A stretch of 64,000 bases of DNA, taken from contig VHIT02000052.1 in assembly GCA_009768925.2 (NCBI GenBank), forward strand, positions 62,001 to 126,000. The letters run 5' to 3'. The notes below the pieces were generated by a model, which was not told the origin of the DNA, searched no databases, and saw only the letters and a program-made list of their open reading frames with translations. Below, one piece after another: positions 43,826-52,451 of the stretch. Position 1 is the stretch's first letter; every line of letters begins with the position of its first letter. The translations under genes were made by a program, and so were the position numbers. The DNA comes from Cryptosporidium bovis. Taxonomy: Eukaryota; Apicomplexa; Conoidasida; Eucoccidiorida; Cryptosporidiidae.

Positions 43826-46513
43826 ATGTTAGGGGTGAGATGCCAATCATATCCAGATCTAAGAGGTATTTTGGATTTCTATAAGTCTGAGCTCGAATCA
43901 GAAAATAAAACATATATTTTTGAAGCTCTTCGAAGATATGGTGTTGTAAGTAAAGTTGTTGGAAAAGATAATAGTGAATTTTGTTTACTTCCGCTTATTT
44001 TAAATGTGGTTGAATTCGGTAATTACGAAGTTAATCACATTGTGTCTGAAGAGCTTGTAAATATCATTGATGTCAATATCAACTACACAAAAGAGAGTAA
44101 GGAAATAATCAAAAAAATATGTTCTAAATTGTTATTTAATGAGGAGATTAGTATTAGGATTGAAAGTATAAAGTCATTAGAAGCAATATTTTCCAGATTT
44201 GTTAGTAGTGAGCTTGTTACCTCATTCATTGAAGAAGTTATTTTACCCATAGTAAAAGAGAAATGTTCTAGCAAAGACAGTATAACTAATCTGCCACTAA
44301 CGGATAAATTATCTTTTTGTAACATCATTCCAAATTTAATATTACCTTATTGTAATAAGACTGAAAAGAACAATTTAGTCTTATTGTACCTTTCACTGTG
44401 TGATGATGAAGTACCTTCACTTAGAATTGGTGCATCTCAAAATTTAGTACAAATACTGAAAAAGATATTTCCTTTAAAGTGTGGTATGTCGTTGGCTGAG
44501 TATAGTGATATCAAGCTTGTTGACCAAAGTATAATAACAGAAAAACTATTGAATTTAGTTCTTTCACTAAGTAACGACCAAACTTCGTGTGAAGTATTGA
44601 AATCAACCTCAGTCGGAATAGCAATTCATCTATATACAAATCCTTTATTTTATTTGGAGTATATAAGTTCATATGATAGGAACCAACTTCTTTATTTTGT
44701 TTGTGAATTTTTAGATAGCAAGTACCATTTACAAAGGAATGCAATAATTGGTGAGCTCTTACCAATGTGTCTTTCAATAAGAGATTACTATAAATTATCG
44801 GAAAATGACAGTAATTTTATTTTTAGGAGCTATTTATCTAGCAACGAGGAATCGCTATTGTCTAATATTGCAATTAGTAGCAAGAATTCTGATTTAATGC
44901 AATGTATATTCAACATTTTGGCAAACGAAAACGAAACTGAAACAAAGATTTTAGTCTTGGAATTTTTCCAAAAGTTGATAGTTCTAGGAATTGAGACTTA
45001 CGAAGGAAATAACGATTCATATCAAAATGATAATATTGTGATGAAAAGGAATGCTTCAATAGTTGTTGATTTATCTAATTCCATAATATCCTATATTTAC
45101 GAACACTTATCCGAATTTCAATTGGAAATTCATGTTTCATTGAAAAATAGTTTATGTACACTCATTGTTCATTTAATAAAATATATCGAATATTTACCTT
45201 CTGGAACTTCATATTTTGGAATAGATATCAAAAATATCAAAATTAAATTCATACAAGTATTTGTTTCCTATTTTACAGATTCAAATACTAATGTGGTAAT
45301 CAACGCAATTGAGCACTTGCATGTAATAATTAATCAAATTAATGAAGAATATATATTTTGTTACTTGTTGCCTCAAATTAAAACTTTGATATTCAGTGAG
45401 AATGAGATTATTTCATTTAACAAGAAACAAACAGAAAAGAATATTGCGGTGCAGAATTGGAGAATAAAGAGATGCATTATAAGGCAATTACCTCATTGGA
45501 CTAAATCCATTGTATTTGATAGAAAAATTTGTGAGTTCTTTAATTGCATTATTATTCGTTGCATTCTAGATTCAACACTTACTGTAAGTATATCTGCCTT
45601 GCAAACAATTATGGACATCATTTCGGGATTTGAAACTTTTGATGAATGCGTATACTGGACTAATAATTTCATTATTCCATCGATCTTTATTCCTTACATT
45701 GAGAGTAAATCACACTCGATTGAATTGTCATGTGATACCTCCGATTCAAACAAAAACTCTGATGGCACGGAATCCCCTTTAGTAAAAGATAGGAATGAAG
45801 TTTTTGATTACAATATTCTTGGAGATGACTACAACAAGAGAATCCTAGTACTAAATATAATATTCGTTACATTCCGCTCATTATTCTACAAATGGGCATT
45901 TATAAACTTTGAAAATCTGCAAGAAAATCTGGTAAACCGGGAAAAAGATAACAAAATTGTCCGAGAGGACGAAACCGAGGAATCATCCGGATTAATTATC
46001 TTAACCGATGTGTTAAATCAAGAAGAAGTCTTCACAAGGCTGTCAAAATTGGTTGCCCCGATTATTTACAATTGTATAACAGACCCTATAGTAAATGTAT
46101 CTATTTCTGCATCAAAACTATCATTACAAATCATAAAGCTATTCTCTATTAAAGTTAATTCAATACATAAACAATCATTCGAAACCTCGAATTTCGCTGG
46201 GAGAACCGAATTTCTAAATAGCTGTGAAGATGAACTGTTGAAAAATCACTTGATAAACCAGTTTGAATTGGATTCAATTTGGCATTTGAGATCAGTAATG
46301 TCAAATATCAAGATCGAACTCCAAGAAATAACTCATTTCCCAATTTGTATTTATAGGGAATTTAAAACAATTTTTGATAAGTATAGTGAAATTGAAGTCG
46401 ATGAAAGTGAAGAAGAGCTGTATCGTGTAGTTAATTCAATCAAATTATGGTATAACTTACTTATTACAAACCGCGATAAACCTTTTACCAAAAAAAATGT
46501 TGACCGGAAATAG
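43826..46513 (+). CDS. HEAT-repeat protein, PP2A scaffold (PR65/A) or PP4R1-like
   Basis: An 895-aa single-exon protein. The first 150 residues follow the PP2A A-subunit pattern: a repeat like FEALRRYGVVSKVVG, LLPLILNVVEFGNYEVNHIV, then a LVNII...I.RIESIKSLEAIF repeat. HEAT-like helical pairs continue, including LCDDEVPSLRIGASQNL (typical D.VRLA.A.L form), HLQRNAIIGELLPMCLS and TVSISALQTIMDII. PR65 proteins are about 590 aa, so this is longer, with Asn/Glu-rich insertions near 660-720, closer in size to PP4 regulatory subunit 1. Role: probable scaffold for a PP2A-type phosphatase. The precise subunit is not resolved. Confidence 0.6.
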   Translation: MLGVRCQSYPDLRGILDFYKSELESENKTYIFEALRRYGVVSKVVGKDNSEFCLLPLILNVVEFGNYEVNHIVSEELVNIIDVNINYTKESKEIIKKICSKLLFNEEISIRIESIKSLEAIFSRFVSSELVTSFIEEVILPIVKEKCSSKDSITNLPLTDKLSFCNIIPNLILPYCNKTEKNNLVLLYLSLCDDEVPSLRIGASQNLVQILKKIFPLKCGMSLAEYSDIKLVDQSIITEKLLNLVLSLSNDQTSCEVLKSTSVGIAIHLYTNPLFYLEYISSYDRNQLLYFVCEFLDSKYHLQRNAIIGELLPMCLSIRDYYKLSENDSNFIFRSYLSSNEESLLSNIAISSKNSDLMQCIFNILANENETETKILVLEFFQKLIVLGIETYEGNNDSYQNDNIVMKRNASIVVDLSNSIISYIYEHLSEFQLEIHVSLKNSLCTLIVHLIKYIEYLPSGTSYFGIDIKNIKIKFIQVFVSYFTDSNTNVVINAIEHLHVIINQINEEYIFCYLLPQIKTLIFSENEIISFNKKQTEKNIAVQNWRIKRCIIRQLPHWTKSIVFDRKICEFFNCIIIRCILDSTLTVSISALQTIMDIISGFETFDECVYWTNNFIIPSIFIPYIESKSHSIELSCDTSDSNKNSDGTESPLVKDRNEVFDYNILGDDYNKRILVLNIIFVTFRSLFYKWAFINFENLQENLVNREKDNKIVREDETEESSGLIILTDVLNQEEVFTRLSKLVAPIIYNCITDPIVNVSISASKLSLQIIKLFSIKVNSIHKQSFETSNFAGRTEFLNSCEDELLKNHLINQFELDSIWHLRSVMSNIKIELQEITHFPICIYREFKTIFDKYSEIEVDESEEELYRVVNSIKLWYNLLITNRDKPFTKKNVDRK

Positions 46514-46617
46514 TCTTTCTTTTCAGTTGATTTTGTTAAGCGGGTTGTATTGAGACGAGTTAACATCCTCCAGGTCTTTTTTTTATTATCTTCATAATTA
46601 TTTGGAATAACTTGAAT

Positions 46618-48207
46618 ATGGTACATGAAAATATTGATAATAGCAGGAACAATGAGACCCTTGATTCCCTGAATTATACGGAAAACCGTATTAAAATGAT
46701 GGAACATATTAAAGAATTGGGCAGACCATTTTATCCACACAAATTCAAGGTCTCAATGTCTTTGCCTGAATACGCTGCTAAATATTGTGGACTCGATGAT
46801 GGATATATCGAAAAAGACACAATAGTATCACTAGCCGGAAGAGTATTATCAATCAGGACTTCAAGCTCTAAACTTTTTTTTTACGACATATTTAGTGATG
46901 AGCAGAAGGTTCAAATAATAGCCAATAGTATGGAACACGACGTGACAACGGGAGATTTCTCCGTTGTACATTCTGAGATTAGGAGAGGTGATATTGTCGG
47001 TGTTGTTGGTTATCCAGGAAAGTCGAAAAGAGGAGAACTGTCTTTATTCATTAAGAGTTTAATTTTACTCTCTCCTTGCTATCACATGCTCCCAACTACG
47101 ATTTCTGGTTTGAAGGACCAGGAAGTGAGATACAGACAGAGATATCTTGATCTTATGCTCAATGAGGAAAGTAGGAGAGTATTTAAACTAAGGTGTCAAA
47201 CTATCAAATACATCCGTAATTACTTTGACAACCTTGGTTTCATTGAGGTTGAAACACCGATGCTCAACATGATTTATGGAGGTGCGGCTGCTAGACCGTT
47301 TATAACTTATCACAATGAACTTGAAACGGATCTCTATATGAGGATAGCTCCCGAGCTTTACTTGAAGCAATTAATTATTGGTGGTTTAAACAGAGTCTAT
47401 GAAATTGGAAAAAATTTTAGAAATGAAGGAATAGACCTAACGCATAACCCAGAATTTACAGCGATGGAGTTCTATATGGCATATGCAGATTACCACGACT
47501 TAATGGATATGACTGAGGAGTTAATAAGTGGGGTTGTACTTGAAACACACGGGACTTTAAAAATTCCATATCACCCAAACGGACCTGATGGTGAGTGTGT
47601 TGAGATAGACTTCACGACTCCTTGGAAAAGATTCTCTTTCGTCGAGGAAATTGAGTCATCCTTAGGAGAGCCTCTCAAAAGGCCACTTGATTCAGAGGAA
47701 AATATATTGTTTATGATTAAAATGTGCGAGAAACACAATATTGAGCTGCCACACCCAAGTACTGCAGCAAAATTGTTGGACAAACTTGCTAGTCATTTTA
47801 TCGAGGACAAGTGCAAAAATCCTTCTTTTATTATTGATCACCCACAAACTATGTCTCCCCTAGCCAAGTGGCACAGAGAGAAGCCAGAAGTTACTGAGAG
47901 ATTCGAATTGTTTGTACTAGGTAGGGAGCTTTGTAACGCATATACAGAGCTAAATGAACCTATTCAACAAAGAAGATTTTTTGAGGAGCAAGCAGAGGCA
48001 AGGGCTTCCGGTGATGTTGAGGCGTGTCCAATCGATGAAACATTTTGCACCGCTTTGGAACATGCATTACCACCGACTGGAGGTTGGGGTCTCGGAATTG
48101 ACAGGCTAATCATGCTTTTAGCCGATAAGAACAATATCAAGGAGGTTATATTGTTCCCTGCAATGAGGAATATGAAAAAACCAAATAATCAAGACTCTAA
48201 TAATTAG
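46618..48207 (+). CDS. KARS: Cytosolic lysyl-tRNA synthetase
   Basis: A 529-aa class II synthetase charging tRNA-Lys; the cytosolic lysyl-tRNA synthetase is a validated drug target in Cryptosporidium. The OB-fold anticodon-binding domain is at about 60-170 (VSLAGRVLSIRTSSSKLFFY). Motif 1 is near FDNLGFIEVETPMLN, and ETDLYMRIAPELYLK and motif 2 FRNEGIDLTHNPEFT (about 266-280) follow. Motif 3 is GLGIDRLIMLLAD near the C-terminus. All catalytic motifs are intact. I use the ATG at 46618; a TTG two codons earlier is not credible. It lacks the long Lys-rich N-terminal helix of animal enzymes and has no clear organelle signal. Confidence 0.96.
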   Translation: MVHENIDNSRNNETLDSLNYTENRIKMMEHIKELGRPFYPHKFKVSMSLPEYAAKYCGLDDGYIEKDTIVSLAGRVLSIRTSSSKLFFYDIFSDEQKVQIIANSMEHDVTTGDFSVVHSEIRRGDIVGVVGYPGKSKRGELSLFIKSLILLSPCYHMLPTTISGLKDQEVRYRQRYLDLMLNEESRRVFKLRCQTIKYIRNYFDNLGFIEVETPMLNMIYGGAAARPFITYHNELETDLYMRIAPELYLKQLIIGGLNRVYEIGKNFRNEGIDLTHNPEFTAMEFYMAYADYHDLMDMTEELISGVVLETHGTLKIPYHPNGPDGECVEIDFTTPWKRFSFVEEIESSLGEPLKRPLDSEENILFMIKMCEKHNIELPHPSTAAKLLDKLASHFIEDKCKNPSFIIDHPQTMSPLAKWHREKPEVTERFELFVLGRELCNAYTELNEPIQQRRFFEEQAEARASGDVEACPIDETFCTALEHALPPTGGWGLGIDRLIMLLADKNNIKEVILFPAMRNMKKPNNQDSNN

Positions 48208-48365
48208 GAAACGTACTTAGGTGTGTGTACAAGAGATTAATCGTGAGGTTTATAGTAGTCGACTCCAAATACCAAGCTAACTTTAATGGGCATGAATTGA
48301 TAAGAAGATTAGGGTTGAGGCTTTCTAGTGTGAAAAGCTAAGGAGTAAATTCATCTCCGGATTTC

Positions 48366-49427
48366 TTATTGTCCTGCACCTCTCTCTAAAAGTTTGTTTA
48401 TTGCTGCATTTATGTCCCCACCTGTTTCCTGTAATGCCAATAAACTGGCGTCGTTGTCAATGAAACCCATGTCGCGTAGTTGGCTGAGTTGTGAGGAGTA
48501 CTGCTGTGCAGTTGTGTTGTTTATAGTTCCGTTTGGGCCACCACTAACACCTAAATTACCATTATTCATGATTCCAGACATCATAGATGTGATCCCAGGG
48601 TCATTTAACATATTGTTAATTTGACTAGGATTGAATCCTGAACTCAAAGAAGAAAGTGGGTTGCCATTAAACCCAGGGTTATTTAAACCACCTGAGTTGA
48701 GTACAGTTTGTATCATTTGTGGATTTAACATAGCTCTAAGCATATCTGGATTGTTTATCATTTGACTAAACATTGGGTTGCTCGCAGACAATTGGTTAAA
48801 AATAGGATTGGAACGAAGTATATTCTGAATAAGCTGTGGATTACTTGCAAGTTCGTTCATTGATTGCTGAAATAGTGGAGAGTTTACCAGGGAAGAAAAG
48901 TCAGGGATATTACCAAAATTAGAGTTGCCGTTTACGTTCCCAAAACCACCAAATTGATTCGCGGGGGCATTCTGGGTGAAATTCCTTGTGTTGTTTACCT
49001 GGGAACCAAATTCAGAAGAATTCACCATATTACTAAACAAGGAAGCAAAGTTGGTTGGAATATTAGGTATGGAATTGTTATCATTGGCAGTTGTGTTGTT
49101 GATATTATTTGATACCTGGGGATCTCTTCTTGATGTGTCATTTTCAGTAGCGTTCGAAGTTGGTTGTGGCTTACTCTGATCACTATGTGCACCGGATCTT
49201 ACAAGGTGCATAGTGTGACCACTTTCAACTTTGATATCAGATAAATTATCACTATCTTTAAGTATTCTTCCCTTATATATTAATCTCTGGTTTGGACATG
49301 GTATCTTCGAGGGTTCTGAGACTCTTTCCTTAACCTCCCTTATAGTAAGGTTCTTTGGAACATCGATTGTGAACTGAGTACCTCCAGAAACCTTAAAAAT
49401 CAGAGAAATATCATCAGAAGACGGCAT
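48366..49427 (-). CDS. DSK2: Ubiquilin / DSK2-type proteasome shuttle factor
   Basis: A 353-aa protein starting at the ATG at 49427 (in-frame upstream sequence begins only with TTG). An N-terminal ubiquitin-like domain (residues 7-77: SLIFKVSGGTQFTIDVPKNL, QRLIYKGRILKD, GHTMHLVRSG) and an Asn-rich linker are followed by STI1-type repeats (residues about 175-260: LVNSPLFQQSMNELASNPQL, NPIFNQL, NPDMLRAMLNPQMIQ). A C-terminal UBA domain follows (SQLRDMGFIDNDASLLALQE, ending NKLLERGAGQ). It delivers ubiquitinated clients to the proteasome and chaperones membrane proteins. It is shorter than human ubiquilins (about 590), close to yeast Dsk2 (373). Confidence 0.95.
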   Translation of the reverse strand: MPSSDDISLIFKVSGGTQFTIDVPKNLTIREVKERVSEPSKIPCPNQRLIYKGRILKDSDNLSDIKVESGHTMHLVRSGAHSDQSKPQPTSNATENDTSRRDPQVSNNINNTTANDNNSIPNIPTNFASLFSNMVNSSEFGSQVNNTRNFTQNAPANQFGGFGNVNGNSNFGNIPDFSSLVNSPLFQQSMNELASNPQLIQNILRSNPIFNQLSASNPMFSQMINNPDMLRAMLNPQMIQTVLNSGGLNNPGFNGNPLSSLSSGFNPSQINNMLNDPGITSMMSGIMNNGNLGVSGGPNGTINNTTAQQYSSQLSQLRDMGFIDNDASLLALQETGGDINAAINKLLERGAGQ

Positions 49428-50057
49428 TTTCCTAAATTCAATTATTTTCAAAAGACATAAGCTATTTTTCAAACTCAAGTTTCTGAAGTTTTAAAACGCG
49501 GCGAAAATGCGGGTCAGTAGAACAGTTTTCGTCTTTGATTGGATGTTTTAACAAAATAAAGTTTGAAGTTATTACAAATTAAATATCTATCTACGGATGG
49601 GGTTTATTATCATCAATTAAATGACATATTCTTTTTTGGAAAGTTTTACTCGGTATTCTAAGAAGATATCAGTATTTTTCGTCACGCCCATCTAAAAGGT
49701 ACTTGATGTGTCAAAGCCATGTCAAAATATTTTAATTTCGAAAATGCACAAATTGGTTGTTAATAAGTATAAAAAGAATATCTTTGTACACTCAAAAACT
49801 AGTATAGAGTATAATTGAACACCTGCAATTTTTAGGGAATTGCCAGTGTTGTCGAGGTTTCTTGAATACCTTCCGACAGTTGCCTAGTGGGAATAATTTT
49901 TAGTATTTTATAGAGATTTTCATTATTATTTCGACGTTTTTCTAGTTATTGACTCAACTTGTTTCATGCGGATCGGGATTCACGTCAAGAAATAACTCTT
50001 ATTGTCTTAGGTCTGATCAAATTACAACGGAATGTTTCATTCAGTGTTGTTCAATTT
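49428..50057. other. Spacer between DSK2 and the minisatellite tetraspan gene
   Basis: A 630-nt spacer with AAAACGCGGCGAAAATGCGGG near 49493 (two GC-core elements before DSK2). Plus-strand open frames near 49949-50317 are the antisense of the minisatellite. No gene is seen. Confidence 0.45.
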
Positions 50058-50978
50058 TCAATTCATTCTCATTCCAGGTGGACCCATACCAGGTAGACCC
50101 ATACCAGGTGGACCCATACCAGGTGGACCCATACCAGGTGGACCCATACCAGGTGGACTCATACCAGGTGGACCCATACCAGGTGGACCCATACCAGGTG
50201 GACCCATCCATTCACTATTTGCTCCGGCCTCCTTCATCAACTCAGCTTGCCTGGCGTTTGCTGCTTCTCTTGACTCAATCAAATGAATTACAAATACACC
50301 AACTGCACATGAAATAAAGAGGCAGGTAGAGAGAATAGCAATATAAGCGGCATAACCCAATTCGGGATAAGGATACTGTTGTGTGGTTACGATGCTTTTT
50401 GCAGCTTCATTTGTTGTATAGCACCAATAGATTATTCCTGACGCAGAAAGAATTGAAGATGTACTCCACGCAAACAACAAAAAATTTCTGCTTTTTCCAA
50501 ATACAAATAACCATACAACTGCAACGATTCCTACTATGATTGATATGACTAATGCACCTAAGCATAAATAGCCACCATTAGCAAACTTTGTGTAAGATGT
50601 GCAACGTGTCCTAAGTGCAGTTTGACAGTCCGTACCACATGTACTCCCCCACAAACTTTGTTCAACTTGCGAAATTGAAACATATGAATCTATCCAAGTG
50701 CAAATCAACTGCTCAACAGTTGACCATGGTCTCGTTGATGCTCCGTTGTTGAATTTGTACATATAAAGTCCAAATTCAGTGGAGTATACTTGCCAGGATT
50801 TATACACACTTTTTTGATAGTACTTGTATGTGATTTCTGGTGAGACTCTCCAACCGTTTAATATTATCGAGACTATTTGAAGGACAATTGCAGTGAAACC
50901 CAGTGCAGCTAATAACTTCCACCCTGCTCCCAGGCTTGTGTCATTTCTATTATTTCTAGGGCGTGCATTATGGACCAT
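50058..50978 (-). CDS. Tetraspan membrane protein with C-terminal MGPPG repeats, 306 aa
   Basis: Four hydrophobic spans: about residues 20-42 (WKLLAALGFTAIVLQIVSII), 138-163 (GGYLCLGALVISIIVGIVAV), 167-190 and 210-235. A large first loop of about 95 residues holds a Trp-rich stretch and four cysteines (LICTW, GSTCGTDC, RTRCTS). This claudin-like layout has N- and C-termini predicted cytosolic. The tail carries nine tandem five-residue units (MGPPG, with MSPPG and MGLPG variants) encoded by a 15-bp minisatellite. A Gly/Pro/Met tail of this kind may bind other proteins, but that is inference. It is divergent from another tetraspan gene at 51493, with which it shares topology. No family is recognised. 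Confidence 0.75.
   Translation of the reverse strand: MVHNARPRNNRNDTSLGAGWKLLAALGFTAIVLQIVSIILNGWRVSPEITYKYYQKSVYKSWQVYSTEFGLYMYKFNNGASTRPWSTVEQLICTWIDSYVSISQVEQSLWGSTCGTDCQTALRTRCTSYTKFANGGYLCLGALVISIIVGIVAVVWLFVFGKSRNFLLFAWSTSSILSASGIIYWCYTTNEAAKSIVTTQQYPYPELGYAAYIAILSTCLFISCAVGVFVIHLIESREAANARQAELMKEAGANSEWMGPPGMGPPGMGPPGMSPPGMGPPGMGPPGMGPPGMGLPGMGPPGMRMN
50074..50207. repeat. 15-bp coding minisatellite, nine copies
   Basis: Nine tandem copies of the unit CCAGGTGGACCCATA (plus strand), with single-base variants in copies 2 and 6. It encodes the MGPPG repeats of the tetraspan gene on the minus strand. Near-identity of copies indicates recent expansion; the copy number is likely polymorphic between isolates. 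Confidence 0.95.
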
Positions 50979-51020
50979 TTATTCCTGAAGTGTAGTAAAA
51001 GAAATAAATTTTGCAATAAA

Positions 51021-51023
<3 letters not shown>

Positions 51024-51051
<28 letters not shown>
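51024..51051. repeat. (AT)n microsatellite
   Basis: About 14 AT dinucleotides just upstream of the minisatellite tetraspan gene. Confidence 0.9.
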
Positions 51052-51431
51052 CAATAAGTTACCGTTTATATTGATAGCTATTTTCAGTGAAGGAATAGTC
51101 ACGTCCAAGTGTCTTGCATGTTTTTTTTTTTTTTTTTCTCCTCATCCTGATCTTGAATTATGTTTACCTTTGTTATTTAACTTGAAGTTGTTTTTAATAA
51201 TATATTATTTGACTAAATGTAGTATATACATTGATATTCGTTTAATTTGCCTCATTGTTAACCAATATGAATAAGTGTGAAACCTAGTTTCAAAGGGGAA
51301 AACGAATGAGTATTTATTAATTCTACAGTAAAACAAGTTTTTACTGGGTATTGGGCTCTTGAAGTTTTATATCTTACTTTTAATATTAATGTATCGTGTT
51401 CGTATTTTTTAATTTATGAAAAATGATAAAT

Positions 51432-51439
51432 TGCATGCA
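51432..51439. promoter_or_regulatory. TGCATGCA palindrome
   Basis: Lies 53 nt before the ATG at 51493, the same octamer as at 16217-16224 before another tetraspan gene. AP2-type site by resemblance. Confidence 0.35.
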
Positions 51440-51445
51440 CCTTTC

Positions 51446-51453
51446 GGCGGTAA
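51446..51453. promoter_or_regulatory. GGCGGTAA element
   Basis: Lies 39 nt before the ATG at 51493; resembles the GGCGG(G)TAC elements of the secreted island. Confidence 0.3.
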
Positions 51454-51492
51454 CAATTTAATAGTTAATCAGTGATAATTTCCTACCTTTCT

Positions 51493-52383
51493 ATGATGAA
51501 CAGTAATGTACTGAAGTTATCAAGAGCACTAATTGTATTAATATCATTAATTCTTGGGTTTCTATCTGTATTTTATTTTAAATGGGTTACTGAAAGCGAT
51601 GGAGGGAAGTCAAGTTTTTTTCTAGATGGAGTAATATTTAGTGATAGTGAGAATAAAATAAAATTTACTGATGCAACTAATAAGGCTTGTAATTTTTCAG
51701 AAGCTTATGAAATAAATAGTGCTGATGCAATGAGAAACCAACCATTTTCATTTTTTTTTGAAGGTAGAATTCAAGATGCAGATCCAACTAAGTTTTGTAG
51801 CGCAATGGAAAAAGTCGGCATTCCAAGTAAAATTACACAATCTTTGATAATAATTTGTCAGGTTCTTATTTTTATTGTTTCAGGAATTTCAAATACTAAC
51901 ATAATTCAAGGGGCATTAGATGCTGTAACGCTGATAAAGAGGTAAGTACTGAACATAAATTCAAAATAACCGTTAAATTTTAATTTCAGGTTAAATTATA
52001 TTGCTATCTTTTGTGGTATCTGTTGTTTGATTCATACCGCATCAATATTAATTTATTCATGCTATTTTATTTCTGCTTTCGGTAATACAGGCATAAATTT
52101 CAGGTTTTCAGTAGGTTTTTACGTTGCTGTATTAGTGATCCTATTTCCAATAGGTGTTTCGTATACTTATTGGAAAGAAGGAGTCATTTGGCACAATACA
52201 TTTGAACAAGATAGGCTTCAGTGGCAAGTGGGACCAAATAATCAGGGAAATAATAATAATAATACAAACTTACAATACAATTATATACAAGTCCCAATAA
52301 ACTTTGATAGTGTAATGGGTGGTTTACAGTCGCCGACAGAAATGGCAAGGGAGATTGAAAGGAAGGAGTTGAATGAACAATAG
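51493..52383 (+). CDS. Tetraspan membrane protein, 280 aa, two exons
   Basis: Exon 1 is 51493-51941 and exon 2 is 51990-52383, split by a 48-nt GTAAGT...TTTCAG intron within an Arg codon. I start at the ATG at 51493 (another follows at once). Four hydrophobic spans: about residues 9-29 (ALIVLISLILGFLSVFYF), 115-135 (QSLIIICQVLIFIVSGI), 150-175 and 187-210 (FYVAVLVILFPIGVSYTYW). The first loop has two cysteines (NKACNFS, TKFCSAM). The cytosolic tail is Asn/Gln-rich. Topology parallels the divergent 306-aa gene and the five-exon gene at 16116, suggesting a loose tetraspan group. No family is recognised. Confidence 0.78.
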
Positions 52384-52451
52384 AAAACAACAATAAAAAT
52401 TTATATATATTCTTAATAGTTTCATACTAATGTATTTGGAATGGAGTAGAA

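Larger units (their letters stand above)
50979..51492. other. Divergent promoter region of two tetraspan genes
   Basis: A 514-nt spacer with an (AT)14 tract at 51024-51051, a T17 run at 51121-51137, TGCATGCA at 51432-51439 and GGCGGTAA at 51446-51453. No gene is seen. Confidence 0.55.

Noticed and set aside
50074-50207. CRISPR-like array
   Set aside because: Head-to-tail 15-bp units without spacers, inside a coding frame of a eukaryote: a minisatellite, not CRISPR.
49949-50317. Plus-strand frames encoding VDPYQ or IPGGP repeats
   Set aside because: Antisense translations of the 15-bp minisatellite; the minus-strand tetraspan frame extends far beyond the repeat and is the coherent one.
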